In this document: piece after piece, positions 1 through 11,127 of the stretch
How positions within the stretch are numbered: the first letter of the stretch is position 1
Layout: each line of letters starts with the position of its first letter
Assembly: GCF_963924675.1 (NCBI RefSeq)
Contig: NC_089222.1
Span: forward strand, 6,640,501 to 6,704,500
Source of the DNA: Phocoena phocoena
Lineage: Eukaryota; Chordata; Mammalia; Artiodactyla; Phocoenidae
Length of the DNA stretch: 64,000 nucleotides
Direction of reading: 5' to 3'
Notes under the pieces: model-generated
What the model saw: only the letters and a program-made list of their open reading frames with translations
Databases searched by the model: none
What the model was told of the DNA's origin: nothing
Translations under genes and position numbers: made by a program

Positions 1-30
1 CAATTATATCTCAATAAAAAAAAAAAAAAA
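1..30 (+). repeat. 3' tail of an old L1 (cut by window edge)
   Basis: The first bases read as the typical end of older mammalian L1 elements (caattatatctcaata) followed by an A-run. The element lies mostly outside the window. A fuller copy of the same kind of tail is at 27190-27487. Confidence 0.6.
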
Positions 31-284
31 GATGAGCAGCATTTCAGTAGGTTAAAAAGGTATGAAGAAGGGCCTGCCAGATGCAGGGGAGATGGTGATA
101 CCAGACAGAGAGGAATATGAGTTGGTAGATAAAGGTAGAAATTTGATCACGAGATAGAGAAGGGTAGAGAGAGTGGTGGAAGGGAAGAACAGATTGGAAC
201 AGCTGAATGCAGTAGCAGAGACCCTCGAATAAAATCCTAAAGATATCGGAAAATGCAAAAAAAGGGAAAAAGAAAATGTTTCAT
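31..284. other. unassigned sequence
   Basis: Purine-rich sequence between two L1 tails. A short antisense reading frame at 52-258 has no recognisable domain. Nothing else is supported. Confidence 0.4.
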
Positions 285-727
285 AAGAAGGAACGAAACT
301 GGGTCATTTGCAGAGACATGGATGGACCTAAAGACGGTCATACAGGGTGAAGTAAGTCAGAAAGAGAAAAACAAATATTGTATATTAACACATATATGTG
401 GAATCTAGGAAAATGGTACAGATGAACCTACTTGCAAAGCAGAAATAGACATAGAGAACAAAGCGGGGAGAGGGGGTGGGATGAATTGGGAGATTGGGAT
501 TGACATATATACACTACTATGTATAAAATAGATAACTAGTGAGAACCTACTATATAGCACAGGGAACTCTACTCAGTGCTCTGTGGTGACCTCAATGGGA
601 AGGAAATCTGTGAGGGAAGGGATATATGTATACACGTGGCTGACTCACTTTGCTGTAGAGCAGAAAGTAACACAACATTGTAAAGCAACTATATGCCAAT
701 AAATAATTAAAATAAAACAAAACAAAA
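285..727 (+). mobile_element. L1 fragment, end of ORF2 and 3' UTR
   Basis: The sequence matches the end of L1 ORF2 (gtaagtcagaaagagaaaaa) and runs through the L1 3' UTR (gatgaattgggagattggga, then gcacagggaactctactcag). It ends in an A-rich tail near 727. It is severely 5' truncated and inactive. The same segments recur at 32534-32800, 34530-34802 and 58310-59627. Confidence 0.85.
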
Positions 728-839
728 AAGTCATAATTTTAAAACAACGTGGCTTCAAATTGAAGTTCCATGAAAGATTTTAACAAGTGGATACTGTTTT
801 CTGCATCTATTGACATATTTTTTAAAATCCCAAACTTAG

Positions 840-1400
840 AAGCTTAGAACAATAATAAGTTATCATCTCTCACACTGTCTCTGGGTCAGGAATTTGGGAG
901 TTTCTCAGTTAGGTGGTTCTGACTTGGGGTCTTTCGTGAGTTGCATTTAAAATGTCGGTTATAGCTGCAGGTATCTGAAAGTTTGACCCAAGTTGAAGAA
1001 TTCACTTCCAAGGTGGCCTACTCACATGCCTGGAAACTTGATGCTAGGAAATGCTGGAAATCTCAGTCCCTTGTCATGTGTCCCTCTTTGTAGGGTTTAC
1101 TGAGTGTCCTCATAGCAGGGCAAGTCCCCTCTCCTAGAGGATGTGATCCAAGAGAAAGAAACCAAAGCCGCTTTGCCTTTTATGACCTCATCTTGAAAGT
1201 CACACCTTGGTCATGTCAACAGCATCCTATTAGTTGCTCAGGTCAGCCCTACCCAAAATGGGAATGGGCCACACAAGAGTGTGGATACTGGGAAACACGA
1301 ATCCATCACTGGGGACAATTTTGGAGGCTGGCTCCACACATGAAGAAAGAGGACACATTACTGGTATTTTTTCATTAGAGCCCACCACGGATGTTGAGCT
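840..1400. repeat. old interspersed repeat, class not assigned
   Basis: This stretch resembles a well-known dispersed mammalian sequence with blocks such as 'gggtcaggaatttgggag', 'ttttatgacctca' and 'acaattttggaggctggct'. I recognise the pattern but cannot assign LTR or DNA-transposon class with confidence. The short ORFs over it are not credible genes. Confidence 0.4.
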
Positions 1401-3100
1401 ACTGGTGAGTTGCTTTTCTGGTTCTCTGTGGCTATCCCACAGGACTGAGTTGACTTTCATATGGTCAAAAGGCGATGACATTTTACAAAATCATTCCATT
1501 TTCTTTTTAGTAAATTAAATTATGGCCAGCATTGAAAAAACAATGCAAAAACAGCATATAAGTAAAATTATACTTAAAATATACACGTATTAAACCAATC
1601 TTTCCAAAATATGACTGACGGTGAGGGCCGGTACTGTCGTTGAATGATCACTTGCTTTGCTGTATCAGTTAAACCCAGTGGTCGGTGAAAATGTGTAGAT
1701 TTGTTGCATTATGTCCTATACTGTATTTTGTTAGCACAATTCATGATGATGAATTAAGCATCACTATTCATGAAAAGAATAGAAAGAGAAACATGACCTT
1801 TTCTTTCAGATACGTATTCTGTGTATAGATTTTAAAGCAGTTTCGCGGTTGGGAACAGAATAGATATTTATGTTTTCTGTGATTTTGTAATCGTAAATAG
1901 GAAATGCGAGGGTTACTTCCATGTTAGAGTAGCAACAATAATGTCTGTCTGCATCAAAGCTCCCTACCACAAAGGTGAGCCTTTGTTTACCTTTTGAAAA
2001 TGCTTTTCCAAGAGGCTGTGGGTAGCCGTTTCCAATACGGAGAAGTCCATTTGATCAGATAGCAGCAAAACTGATGAAAAGCATCATGGAAGTGACAGCA
2101 AGATTAATTAAGTTCCTTCAGCTGTATTCACGTATGGCCGTGCAGAGTTCCTTTGGGTACTGCCACAGTTAAATGGTGTTCATGGTGATAAATACTGTGG
2201 ATTTCCAGGACTGACATTTTTGAGTCAAGGATAAAAAAATCACATGCGGTCATTTTATCCACCGAAAGGATCAGAGATGAGCCCTTAGGATTGTTTCTAC
2301 GTTTGAGCAAAGCCAAGATTGAAACTGAGATATAATTAAAAGAATGTTGAAACTGGAATCGTTTGTTTTCCTTTATACATTTCCTTCATGTGTTTTAGAC
2401 ATTTGACAGAGGGAGCCGAACAAATTTCCATCTACTGTATTTGACTTGAGGTGCAGAATTATGCACACTTGGAAGCACTTTCAATTTCTTTGAAAGTGAA
2501 TGTATGCAAAGTTGGGGGCACACTGCATTGTCTCTGTGCTCACTCTATAGTGTTATTATCATGGTATATATAAAAATGGAATGTCCATGACCTAAAGCAT
2601 CCAACTTTACTTGACCTGTACTCAATTTACCTTGAAATATCTTTTTTTTTTTAAAGCAAAAGAAGAAATTCAATATGATGTTTTCTTCTTCCATTTGGTT
2701 TACAAGCACATTTGTTGTGGGGAGAGGGCTGATCCTCAAATTGCTCCCCAGAAACCATAAATGAATTTTATTTTAAGAAAAATCGGAAACCTCTGGAGCG
2801 TATAAGATCTCTCAACCGGCTCTACAAGATGTATTAACTCATGGTAGGGTGTCACCAAATATCTTGGGAGGCATATTATTACATTTCTGCCCTTGGAAAC
2901 ACTTTAAGGTTCACTCACATATTCATTCAGTAGACACTTCCTGCATCACGTGTCGCTTCAAACCCTTTAATCTGGGATGTGAGGTCACATCCAACGTAGG
3001 CTCTGTGTTTTCCTCTCCAGCTTCACTTGGCATGAAAATCTTTCATGAAACTTCCTCTTGAATGCTCTTGGGGTTTTTTTTGTCCCCCAGACCTACCATT
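1401..3100. other. unassigned, AT-rich non-coding sequence
   Basis: No recognisable gene, RNA or repeat. Only ORFs under 75 codons are present. It lies upstream of the CpG-island promoter and reads as ordinary intergenic DNA. Confidence 0.5.
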
Positions 3101-3109
3101 CACAACTCC

Positions 3110-3320
3110 ACCCTTGCTTTATGTCATTTGCCAATGTCTGTGTTTTATCAATCTGGGCCAATAATAAAGATTGAACTTAAGTGCCACCTCTTCTCTGCAG
3201 CTTTCCAGGTTTGCCTTGAAGCCATTATAATTTCATCTTTTACCAAGCCCTTACATACATGTCCTAGATTATTCGTTTGTCATTTACTTGATACTACCTT
3301 TTTTTTTAACTTATATTTTT
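3110..3320 (+). repeat. L2 LINE 3' fragment
   Basis: Contains the L2 3' region pattern 'cttaagtgccacctcttct' followed by the pyrimidine-rich part that normally precedes the L2 terminus. It is diverged, and the overlapping small ORF is non-functional. Confidence 0.5.
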
Positions 3321-3340
3321 GTATGAATGCTTCATCTCCT

Positions 3341-4480
3341 TAAATAAGACACCAAATGCTTTGAGAAGCAGAGCAGTAGCTTAAATATTTGAGTTCAGTG
3401 TGTTGTTATATACGATCTTCACTTCTTTTTTTGCCACTGATGATAATAGTTATAATAATTAAACTTCCTACGAGTGAGGCACCAAAGTATGTGGACTGGG
3501 GACTACCAAACATATGATGTGGTGTCCGTTGATTTTTGGAGAAAATATCTACATAGATACAAAGCAAGAGGTCAGTCAGCCTTATTAAAAGCTAGATAAA
3601 AATGTGAACACATTCCTGAAGGGCTTTGGAGGGGAAAAAAGAAAATAAGAAAGGGAAAACGTGACAGGGAGCTAATCCGAGAGACTTCAGAAAGGGAGCT
3701 TGTGATGCTTCCTGTTATAAGGGAATCAGGACAATCTGTCAACCAGGGTAAATGTGCTAATAAAAGGCACCTGTAAGAGCAGCTGGGGTTTGATCAGCTT
3801 TTCCCAGATTCTTCTCTGACTAAACTGTTCTTGACTCTGGTGATACTTGGCTCCCGTATTGGATTCCTGACCCGCTCTACCCACAACATTTCTGATTTGT
3901 CTTTTGCCTAATGGCTGATCAGCCCTCCGGTTCCTGGCTGGCCTTTCCTCCCAGCTTTGGGATTCTCTCTTCACTCTAAGATCGCTCTTGAAGTCTCCTC
4001 CTTGTCTATGGAATTCTGATACTCGTCTCCAACCGCAGCAAAGGTTGCTGCTTCCTAAGTCATGGATGTTAACGGCACCCTCCAGTCACTAACCCAATCT
4101 GCCATGCCCTTGGTGTGCACTTCTGCTATATTCTGAGGTATGTTAAAATACTAAAGGAATTGATATTTATCTATTTCTCCCATGACTCCAAAGAACCTTC
4201 GTTCTACTTCAGGGATATGGATAACTGGGCTGCTTATTGAAATGCAATCTAATAAATACTGTAATAAAGTTTTGCAAACAATGTTTGGGAGCACATTAGG
4301 GGAACACGTGAGTCAGACATAGCCTAGGGAACACTTCTTAGAAAATGAAATATCTGAGCAGTTTTGGGTGGTGAATACAATTATTTAGACAGATAAAGGG
4401 GAATAGGAAAGGGCATTCCTGGTAGAATATAACTATATTCTCGGTAGCATCAGGACAGAGCATCATATGGAAGACTTTTG
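3341..4480. other. unassigned non-coding sequence
   Basis: No credible coding sequence. 3700-4010 is more GC-rich and contains an 82-codon antisense ORF of low-complexity composition, which may be an eroded LTR, but I cannot name it. Confidence 0.4.
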
Positions 4481-4483
4481 AGA

Positions 4484-4690
4484 TATTTATTCATTCAAAT
4501 AAATAATAAATCAATACAAATAAATATTTATTTCATGTCTCTTATTGTTGAGACACTTTTTGAGGCACTGGATACAGTGTGAACGTGGTAGATATGCCCC
4601 TGCCCTCATGTCCATTCTGTTGGGGGTAAAGAAGCAATAAACCATAACCAATGAGTGAATGAGATGAAGGATGTTTTAAGTCTTCCTCTG
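4484..4690 (-). repeat. L2 LINE 3' end
   Basis: Reads as the reverse complement of the L2 terminus: an attcatt-type start, 'tttgaggcactggatacag', then 'cccctgccctcatg'. It is diverged and truncated. Confidence 0.65.
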
Positions 4691-4754
4691 CATGAGACAA
4701 AGCTGGAAGATGTTCCAGATCCTACTGGATAAGTTAAGCTATGGAAACCGCAAG

Positions 4755-4866
4755 AATGTAAGCACCATGTAGACAGACTGTCTGTAATTTCATCAATGTA
4801 CTTTCAGCACCTAGAACAGTGCTTGGCACATGAGTACCCGATAACTATTTTTTGAATGAATAAACA
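4755..4866 (+). repeat. L2 LINE 3' end
   Basis: Forward L2 terminus: 'agcacctagaacagtgcttg' and 'gcacatgagtaccc', finishing in 'tttgaatgaataaac'. With the antisense copy just upstream it forms a short divergent L2 pair. Confidence 0.75.
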
Positions 4867-4869
4867 TGC

Positions 4870-5570
4870 CCAGGCCACAGCCAGCTCCAGGGTAAGAATT
4901 CTGAGAGGGTTCTCAATGCCAGTTAGTAAATCTTGTAAAAAAGCCCATGTTAACTGACCACATATAGAAGGAATTTATTAGACGATGTCTCCAAGGTTAG
5001 GGAATTTCAGATATGTAGAATTTTAGAATATTACAGTATTTATAGAATTTTTCTTCTTATCACAATATTAGCACTTCTTTTCCTGTAGGCTATTTATTAC
5101 CCAGATTAAGGTCCCTAGGCATTTAATTTCAATGGAAGCATCAAGTAGGAATCAATGAATAAAAATGAGTTATGAGTGTGTAGTCATGTCTACACCATCT
5201 ACAAAATTCTGAGCAAAACACTACACAGATTAGTTGCACTTGTCGTTTGTTCTCATACAGACAAATTAGTTATTTCTCCACCTTTCAACCTGTTTTGACA
5301 TTGGGTGGAGGTAGATTAGACGGAGGCAAACTCAGGCTTAAAATAAATAGCCTTCCATCAAATGTCGTTCATATGTCAACAAATATTCACTCAACAGATT
5401 ATCGTGCTTTTAATAAATATTCAGTCACCTGATACGCACATACTTGGTCTCTTGCACTTATAATTCCCCAGGGCTCAGTGTTGACCCTATTCTACGTTTC
5501 CATCTATATTCCCTTGGAGGTATCACCTGGTCTCATGGATTTAATCACCATCTGTAAGATTATGATTTTT
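4870..5570. other. unassigned AT-rich sequence
   Basis: No gene or classifiable repeat. A 61-codon ORF at 5247-5432 has no recognisable features. Confidence 0.45.
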
Positions 5571-5599
5571 TTTATTTGAAAATACAACTTTTTATTTGT

Positions 5600-6403
5600 T
5601 TATTGCTTTTTTTTCCTCTCTTTTTTTAATTGAAGTATAGTTGATTTACAACGTTGTGTTAGTTTCAGGTGTACAGTAAAGTGATTCAGTTATACATGTA
5701 TATATACATATATATATGTATATATGTATTTTTTTTAGATTCTTTTCCCTTATAGGTTATTATAAAATATTGAGTATAGTTCCCTGTGCTCTACCGTAGG
5801 CCCTTGTTGGTTATCTATTTTATATAGATAGATATATAGAGTAGTGTGTATTATGTTAATTGCAAACTCCTAATTTGGTAGCTCTAAGTTTATTTCTGTG
5901 TCTGTAGGTCTATTTCTGTTTTGTATATAAGTTCATTATAAATGCTGGAGAGGATGTGGAGAAAAAGGAACCCTCCTACACTGTTGGTGGGAATGTAAAT
6001 TGGTGCAGCCACTATGGAGAACAGTCTGGAGGTTACTTTAAAAACTAAAAATAGAGCTACCATATGATCCAGCAATCCCACTCCTGAGCATATGTCTGGG
6101 GAAAACCATAATTGGAAAAGATACATGCCTCCAAATGTTCATTGCAGCACTATTTACAATAGCCGAGACATGGAAACAACCTAAACGTCCACTGACAGAT
6201 GAATGGATAAAGAAGATGTGGTACATATATATATATACAATGGAATATTACTCAGCCATTAAAAAGAATGAAATAGTGCCACTTGCAGCAGCGTGAATGG
6301 ACCTAGAGATTATCATACTAAGTGAAGTAAGTCAGACAGAGAAAGACAAATATCATATGATATCACTTATATGTGGAATCTAAAAAAAATGATACAAACA
6401 ATG
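5600..6403 (-). mobile_element. L1 insertion rearranged by twin priming (5' part inverted)
   Basis: Two L1 pieces meet near 5938 in opposite orientation. 5620-5937 is the L1 3' UTR read on the minus strand, with a T-rich left edge representing the poly(A) tail. 5940-6403 is the end of ORF2 read on the plus strand (aaatgctggagaggatgtgg onward). The outer end of the inverted piece (gatacaa) and the inner end of the 3' piece (atgaacttatatac on the minus strand) are neighbours in an ordinary L1. That geometry is expected from twin priming during insertion. A target-site duplication is not obvious. Inactive. Confidence 0.8.
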
Positions 6404-6639
6404 ACTTTAAATATGAAGTTCAAGCATCTCCCCTGAACTCCATACTTATATAGCCCAACTGCTAGGGAACATTTCCACTTGAATATTATAATAGGACTCA
6501 AACTAAATAGGCCCTGCATTGACTACCTCCTACCCCACCACCCAAACATGTTTTTCCACAGTCTTCTCATCAGTTAGTGGAAAGTTCACCTTCCAATTGC
6601 TGAGTCTCCAAATTTCAAATAATCTATTACTCTTTTTTT

Positions 6640-7190
6640 TTTTCCTCTTCCATCACTTTCCCAACTCATCAAGAAATCCTATCGACCCATTTTGTCACAT
6701 GTATAGATTCCAATCACTTTTTACTATCTCCACTGCTCCTACCCTGGTCTAAGCCACCAATTCTTTCCTCGATTATTACAAAGGCTTCCTAAGTGGTCAC
6801 CTGTGTTTTCCTTTGCTCCCTTTTATCCATTCTCCATGCATCAGCCATAGTGAACCTGTTAAAATATGTCAAATTACGTTACTCCAAAGGCATTCTATAC
6901 AAGTCGGAATAAAAGTCTAAATCTTTATGATATGGCCAACCGAAGTCCTACTGAATTAGGCTGCGTGTAACCTATTTCACTTCAACTATTAATATCCTCC
7001 TCAGTACCTACTTCCTCTCTAGTGCATTGACCTTTCTGCTCTTCCTGGTAACCCTGAGGCACGTCCCCCATTGCCTTTTGCACTTTCTGCGGTGTTATTT
7101 ATCCATCACCTAGTACAATGCACGGCACGAAGTAGACATTCAAAAGATATGGAATGTATTCAGTAAACATGGAATGAATGAATAGATAAA
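6640..7190 (+). repeat. L2 LINE fragment, 3' portion
   Basis: Contains L2 landmarks in order: 'ctggtctaagccaccaattc', 'gattattacaaaggcttcct', 'gaacctgttaaaatatgtca', 'gccttttgcactttctg', then a terminal segment ending in 'tggaatgaatgaata'. Coding potential is lost. Confidence 0.75.
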
Positions 7191-7194
7191 TAAT

Positions 7195-7720
7195 GGAATC
7201 ATTCATTAAATACTGATTTATACTAGGTCTTGGAGATTTATATGTTTAAGTGCTCAAGTAGGACTTAGAAAATATGCTATCTGAGAACAAAATGGGAGCA
7301 GTACCTCCTTCACGCTTGAGGTTAGGAAAGGTTCTCAGAAGAAATAATACTTGAACAAAGCCCCAGAAGTTGAATAGGAACTGTCCAGATAAAGACAGCA
7401 GGTAAGAGGAGTGTAGTCTTCAGGGGAACTGTAGTCCTGCAGTGGGATTGGAGTGAAGCTTGTGAAGGATCAAGCATTCACAAGTGGAAAAGTAATCAGG
7501 GGCTAGTTGTGAAAGGCCCTATGTACCCTGGTAGGTGAAATAGACAATGAAGAGTCTTAAGCAAGGGAGTGAGTTGATCACATCTGTTTTAAAAAGATAA
7601 TAATGGATCTAATAGGGAGCATGGGTTGGCCTTGGGCAAGCCTGGAATAAGGAACATTGGATAAAACTTTACTGCGGATACATAAGGAAGAGATGAAAGT
7701 GGACAAAACTAAGACGCAGA
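7195..7720 (-). repeat. L2 LINE fragment, antisense
   Basis: Antisense L2: 'ttctcagaagaaataatact', 'gtgaaaggccctatgtaccc', 'gcaagggagtgagttgatca', 'taatggatctaatagggagc'. It abuts the forward L2 copy to its left tail to tail, forming an imperfect inverted repeat of about 0.5 kb per arm. Confidence 0.7.
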
Positions 7721-7985
7721 GGAAGGCAACATAAACGGGCTCTGCTATGTCAGGGCTGCATGACTGCTGCATTCAGCTATGAGACAGGACAAGCAAGCTC
7801 ACACACTGTGGTCTGCAGGACCACCTGGCATCTGTATTGCATGGAATGTGAGAACAGCTGCTGCTAAGCATGGACACACTCAATTTGTGTAAACAGTTTG
7901 CATCAAACACCATCAGTCTCAAAGATTTGCCTGCAGGCACATAGCAAAGTATGATGTTTTACGCAGAGTAAGGTGGTACTCGGTT

Positions 7986-8290
7986 ATGTTCATTCATTCA
8001 TTCATTCATTCACAAATGTTTATTGAGTAGCAGCAAGTACCAGATACCCTTGTAAGGATGGTGGAGACAGCAGTGAACAACAAGGAAAATCCCTGCCCTC
8101 GTGGAGATGATATTCCGATGGAGAGAGATCAAAATGAACAGATGTCCACAGTAGTGGGTCAGATGGTGATACATGTTATGGAGACTTAAGAGGGTGGTGA
8201 GGGGTTAGGAAAAGCCAGGGGAAGGAGGAAGGAAGTCTGAACTGTTAGAAGGGAGACTGGGAATGACTACCCTGACAAACCTTTGAACAA
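7986..8290 (-). repeat. L2 LINE 3' end with attc microsatellite
   Basis: Starts with five attc-type units (about 7988-8011), then 'aaatgtttattgagtagcag', 'gacagcagtgaacaa' and 'ccctgccctcgtggagatga'. This is the reverse complement of an L2 terminus; the tetranucleotide run corresponds to the L2 tgaa-repeat tail. Confidence 0.75.
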
Positions 8291-10035
8291 GGCTTTCAGG
8301 AGACAGGAGAATCCAAGCAGGCAGCTCTCCGGATATCTGAGCAAAGGGAAAATTCACATCTTTCCATGATGTTTTCAGTCCAAATATGTGACTGGTTTTA
8401 GGGCATCCTTTGTCTTACTCGTGAAAGGTCTATTTCTACCTTATTCCCCCTCAGGATTTCTCAGCTTCTCATACTTTCTGAGAGACAGAGAAAAGCCACT
8501 GGTGTGAACGAGGTCCTTCCCTGGGAGCTGCTGGGTCCTCTCCTGGGGGGTGACATATGGGCACATCTCTCAGGCACGGCTGTCATGTCCACAACCCTAC
8601 GTCTAGCCAACCTCAGCTGTGCCTTTGTTTAGATGTTATTTTGTTTCAAGATAAAAATAGTCGCATTTTTTCTTTATACATATAATATATACACATAAAG
8701 TAATTTTAGAAGGAACGATATATAAGTATACAAGTAAAATAAAAACCACTTGTTTTCCATCCAGAAATAAGCAACTTTTCTATCGGAGGTCTTGACATTC
8801 CAGATAACCCTGAATTGGAGGTGGATGGGGCACACGTGTTTAAATAAAGCAGACACCCTCATTTTTTTCTTTGAACAGAATTCCATTGTATGAATGTAAC
8901 ACTCAGCTCCTTGGATGCCATGTTCTTTCAGAGGCGACACACTGCTCTTTCAGACCCGGTAGAGGTTGGAATGTTCTAGTACCAAATGCTCTCTGCTTCT
9001 ATTTTCATGACCATATAAATATATTTTTTTTTCTGGAACATGCAGTGATGTAATATGATTGGAGGCGATCTTTACCTGAGCCATTATAAACGGAAAATTT
9101 AGAATTTGAATAAACAGCTCTGCTTGGGACTTGAACATAAAGTCAACATACACATAGTAAGACAACTATTCTGTATTGACATTCACTGACATCATTGAGA
9201 AAGTTGCCTAAAGTCTCTGAGCCTCAGGTTCTTGTGATTATAATATACGCCTTTGGAGATCTCAGTTTGTTAGCAAGGAAGATGACATAAGTGAAAAGAC
9301 TTTGTGACTGCAGAACGCCACACAAATTCAAGGGTGTTATTAATTATTAAGAGAGTCCTTTAGTATCTTAAATCTCCTGTTTTAAATGCAACTCTAAAAG
9401 CTTCCACCTTCTAACTACAGGAAGTCGAAAGGACCAAAAACTCTAACATTAAACTACAGCGCCCCCTAGCCCATGTAGGCCGTCAAGACACCTGATGAGC
9501 TTCAGGAATAAGCTCTACCACAGATGGTTCTTTTGCCTGAGGGAAAGGCCAATAATTGTACTTTTGGATGATTTCCATCTGTCCAAAAGGAAAACCACTT
9601 ATGTATCTTCTTCAGGATTTTCCTGTAACATTCTTTTTAGTTTTAATTTAAAACTAGGAGTAAAAAAAGTATTCTTTACTATTGACATTTTCTTCCTCCA
9701 AATTGCTTTAAATGAAGACTATTTCTAAAAGAGCATCACCAGATTTATCCTAAGACTCGCTGTAATGTTTCTGATTTATATATGATTATCTATTTGCATT
9801 CACCAAATTCTTTATAATCCACTGCAAGATTGCAGAGCAAGCTGTTACGAGCCTCAGCCCCCCCCCCCATGTATTAAACCCATCAACAGACACAGAATTG
9901 TGCAAGAAAAGACCATGTAATATTTTAATATCACAATGGAGAAATATTGGCTACCATGGCTTACCAAAACTCCTATTAAAATATATCAATTGCTTGCTTC
10001 CATAGGCTACAGTTCTTTATTTTTTTAAATTTTTA
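8291..10035. other. unassigned sequence, possible eroded L1 traces
   Basis: No credible gene. 8640-8930 has some likeness to antisense L1 3' sequence (ccattgtatgaatgtaac) but is too diverged to call. A homopolymer of 11 C lies at 9858-9868. Confidence 0.4.
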
Positions 10036-10039
10036 TTTG

Positions 10040-10090
10040 CTTTTTTCTTTTTTTATATTCTTTTCTATTATGGTTTATCAATATCTTCAG
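10040..10090 (-). repeat. short L1 3' UTR remnant
   Basis: The string 'ttctattatggtttatca' matches antisense L1 3' UTR seen in full at 43452-43900. It is very short, so the call is weak. Confidence 0.35.
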
Positions 10091-10769
10091 TTCTTAGTTT
10101 AATAGATTTTTGTAGAAATGTTTAAGTTTAAATGGTCCAGTAGGTAAGTTGGACCCCAAAGAGATGAGTCCTTATGAAACTGAACTTGCTCTATGGGTTT
10201 ATTTTCAGTGCAGAGTATTGAAATATTAATCAGTCCAGCTTTCAGGGATTTCTTTTTAACATCCTTTTCTATGTAAGGGCTAAGCTTCTTTGCTAAGCTT
10301 TGCCTTTCTCGACTGTTCATCTCAAATGTAATGGGAGTGCTTGTGTGTGTCTATATTATACTAGTGACCAGACTTGAATTATGACACAATCCTGGTTATC
10401 TTTCAGGCTAAAATGTCTCTCCCCTTTAGGGGTCAGGGATCATTTCAGGCTCAGTGTCCTTTCTACTACCTGCTTCGGGAGGCAGCAAATGTGATCTCGT
10501 GCAGGTGCGAGGTGACTTTCATCACCAGTTATTTTTCTTTACATTTCTCTATCAACCTAGCTCAGAAAATACTCAAGAAATAAAAACAACTCTTCACCAA
10601 CTGCTGGGTTTCTGTGATCTGATCACTTCTCAGTGGAAACCTGTATTACCCTAGCATGGTCCCTGGAGTCTTTTAGGTATAACCATCACAGACAGCAACC
10701 AACCCTCAAGCCTACAGCAAAGAGAATGCAGGCACAAGGCACCATTCCCCATCCTACTGCCTTTTAAAC
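10091..10769. other. upstream flank of the CpG-island promoter
   Basis: No repeat recognised. Small ORFs of 66-73 codons overlap one another in different frames and look accidental. GC content rises toward the island on the right. Distal promoter elements could lie here, but nothing specific is supported. Confidence 0.45.
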
Positions 10770-10788
10770 TTGGGAGGGGAGACTCAGT

Positions 10789-10799
10789 TGGGGCGGGGA
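10789..10799 (+). promoter_or_regulatory. GC box (Sp1/KLF type)
   Basis: ggggcgggg core at the left edge of the CpG island, repeated about 25 bp downstream. Motif only; binding is not shown. Confidence 0.5.
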
Positions 10800-10814
10800 T
10801 GCTGCCATTCGCGG

Positions 10815-10831
10815 GAGGGGCGGGATAAAAG
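10815..10831 (+). promoter_or_regulatory. GC box overlapping a TATA-like element
   Basis: gaggggcggga at 10815-10825 runs directly into gataaaag at 10824-10831. A GC box touching an A/T-rich core element suggests a focused start site about 25-30 bp downstream. Inferred from motif spacing only. Confidence 0.45.
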
Positions 10832-10840
10832 TGTGTCTAA

Positions 10841-10850
10841 TGACACGTCA
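10841..10850 (+). promoter_or_regulatory. CRE/ACGT-like palindrome
   Basis: tgacacgtca is an imperfect CRE-like palindrome with a cacgtca half that fits bZIP factors of the ATF/CREB/XBP1 type. It lies 10 bp downstream of the TATA-like box. Confidence 0.35.
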
Positions 10851-11071
10851 GTGACAGAAGTCGCCTTAACCCTGTCCCCTCTCGCCCCCCTCCCGGTGAA
10901 TTTCTCCCCCCGTGCGCGCCTCAGTGGCTCTGGAGACCCTTCTCTCTTTAAGACAGCCTCCCGCGCCCCTCACTCCGCCCCCTCCCAGGTCTCTGGGCTC
11001 GTCAACGCTTCCCGAGCACCATGGTTGGTCCAGGCAGGCAATCGAAGCACCTCCCGGAGCCGCGGCGAACC

Positions 11072-11102
11072 GGGGGTGGGGTGGGGTGGAGTGTGGGGGG
11101 GG
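11072..11102 (+). other. G-quadruplex-prone G-run
   Basis: Four G-tracts of 5, 4, 4 and 8 G separated by 1, 1 and 8 nt. The last loop is one base longer than the usual strict pattern. It lies on the sense strand inside the predicted 5' leader, so the RNA could also fold into a G-quadruplex. Confidence 0.55.
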
Positions 11103-11127
11103 TCTGTTTGTAGTACTCTCAGTCCTG

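Noticed and set aside
11005..11026. REST/NRSF (RE1)-like site at gagcaccatggttgg
   Set aside because: Only the left half fits the consensus; the right half is poor.
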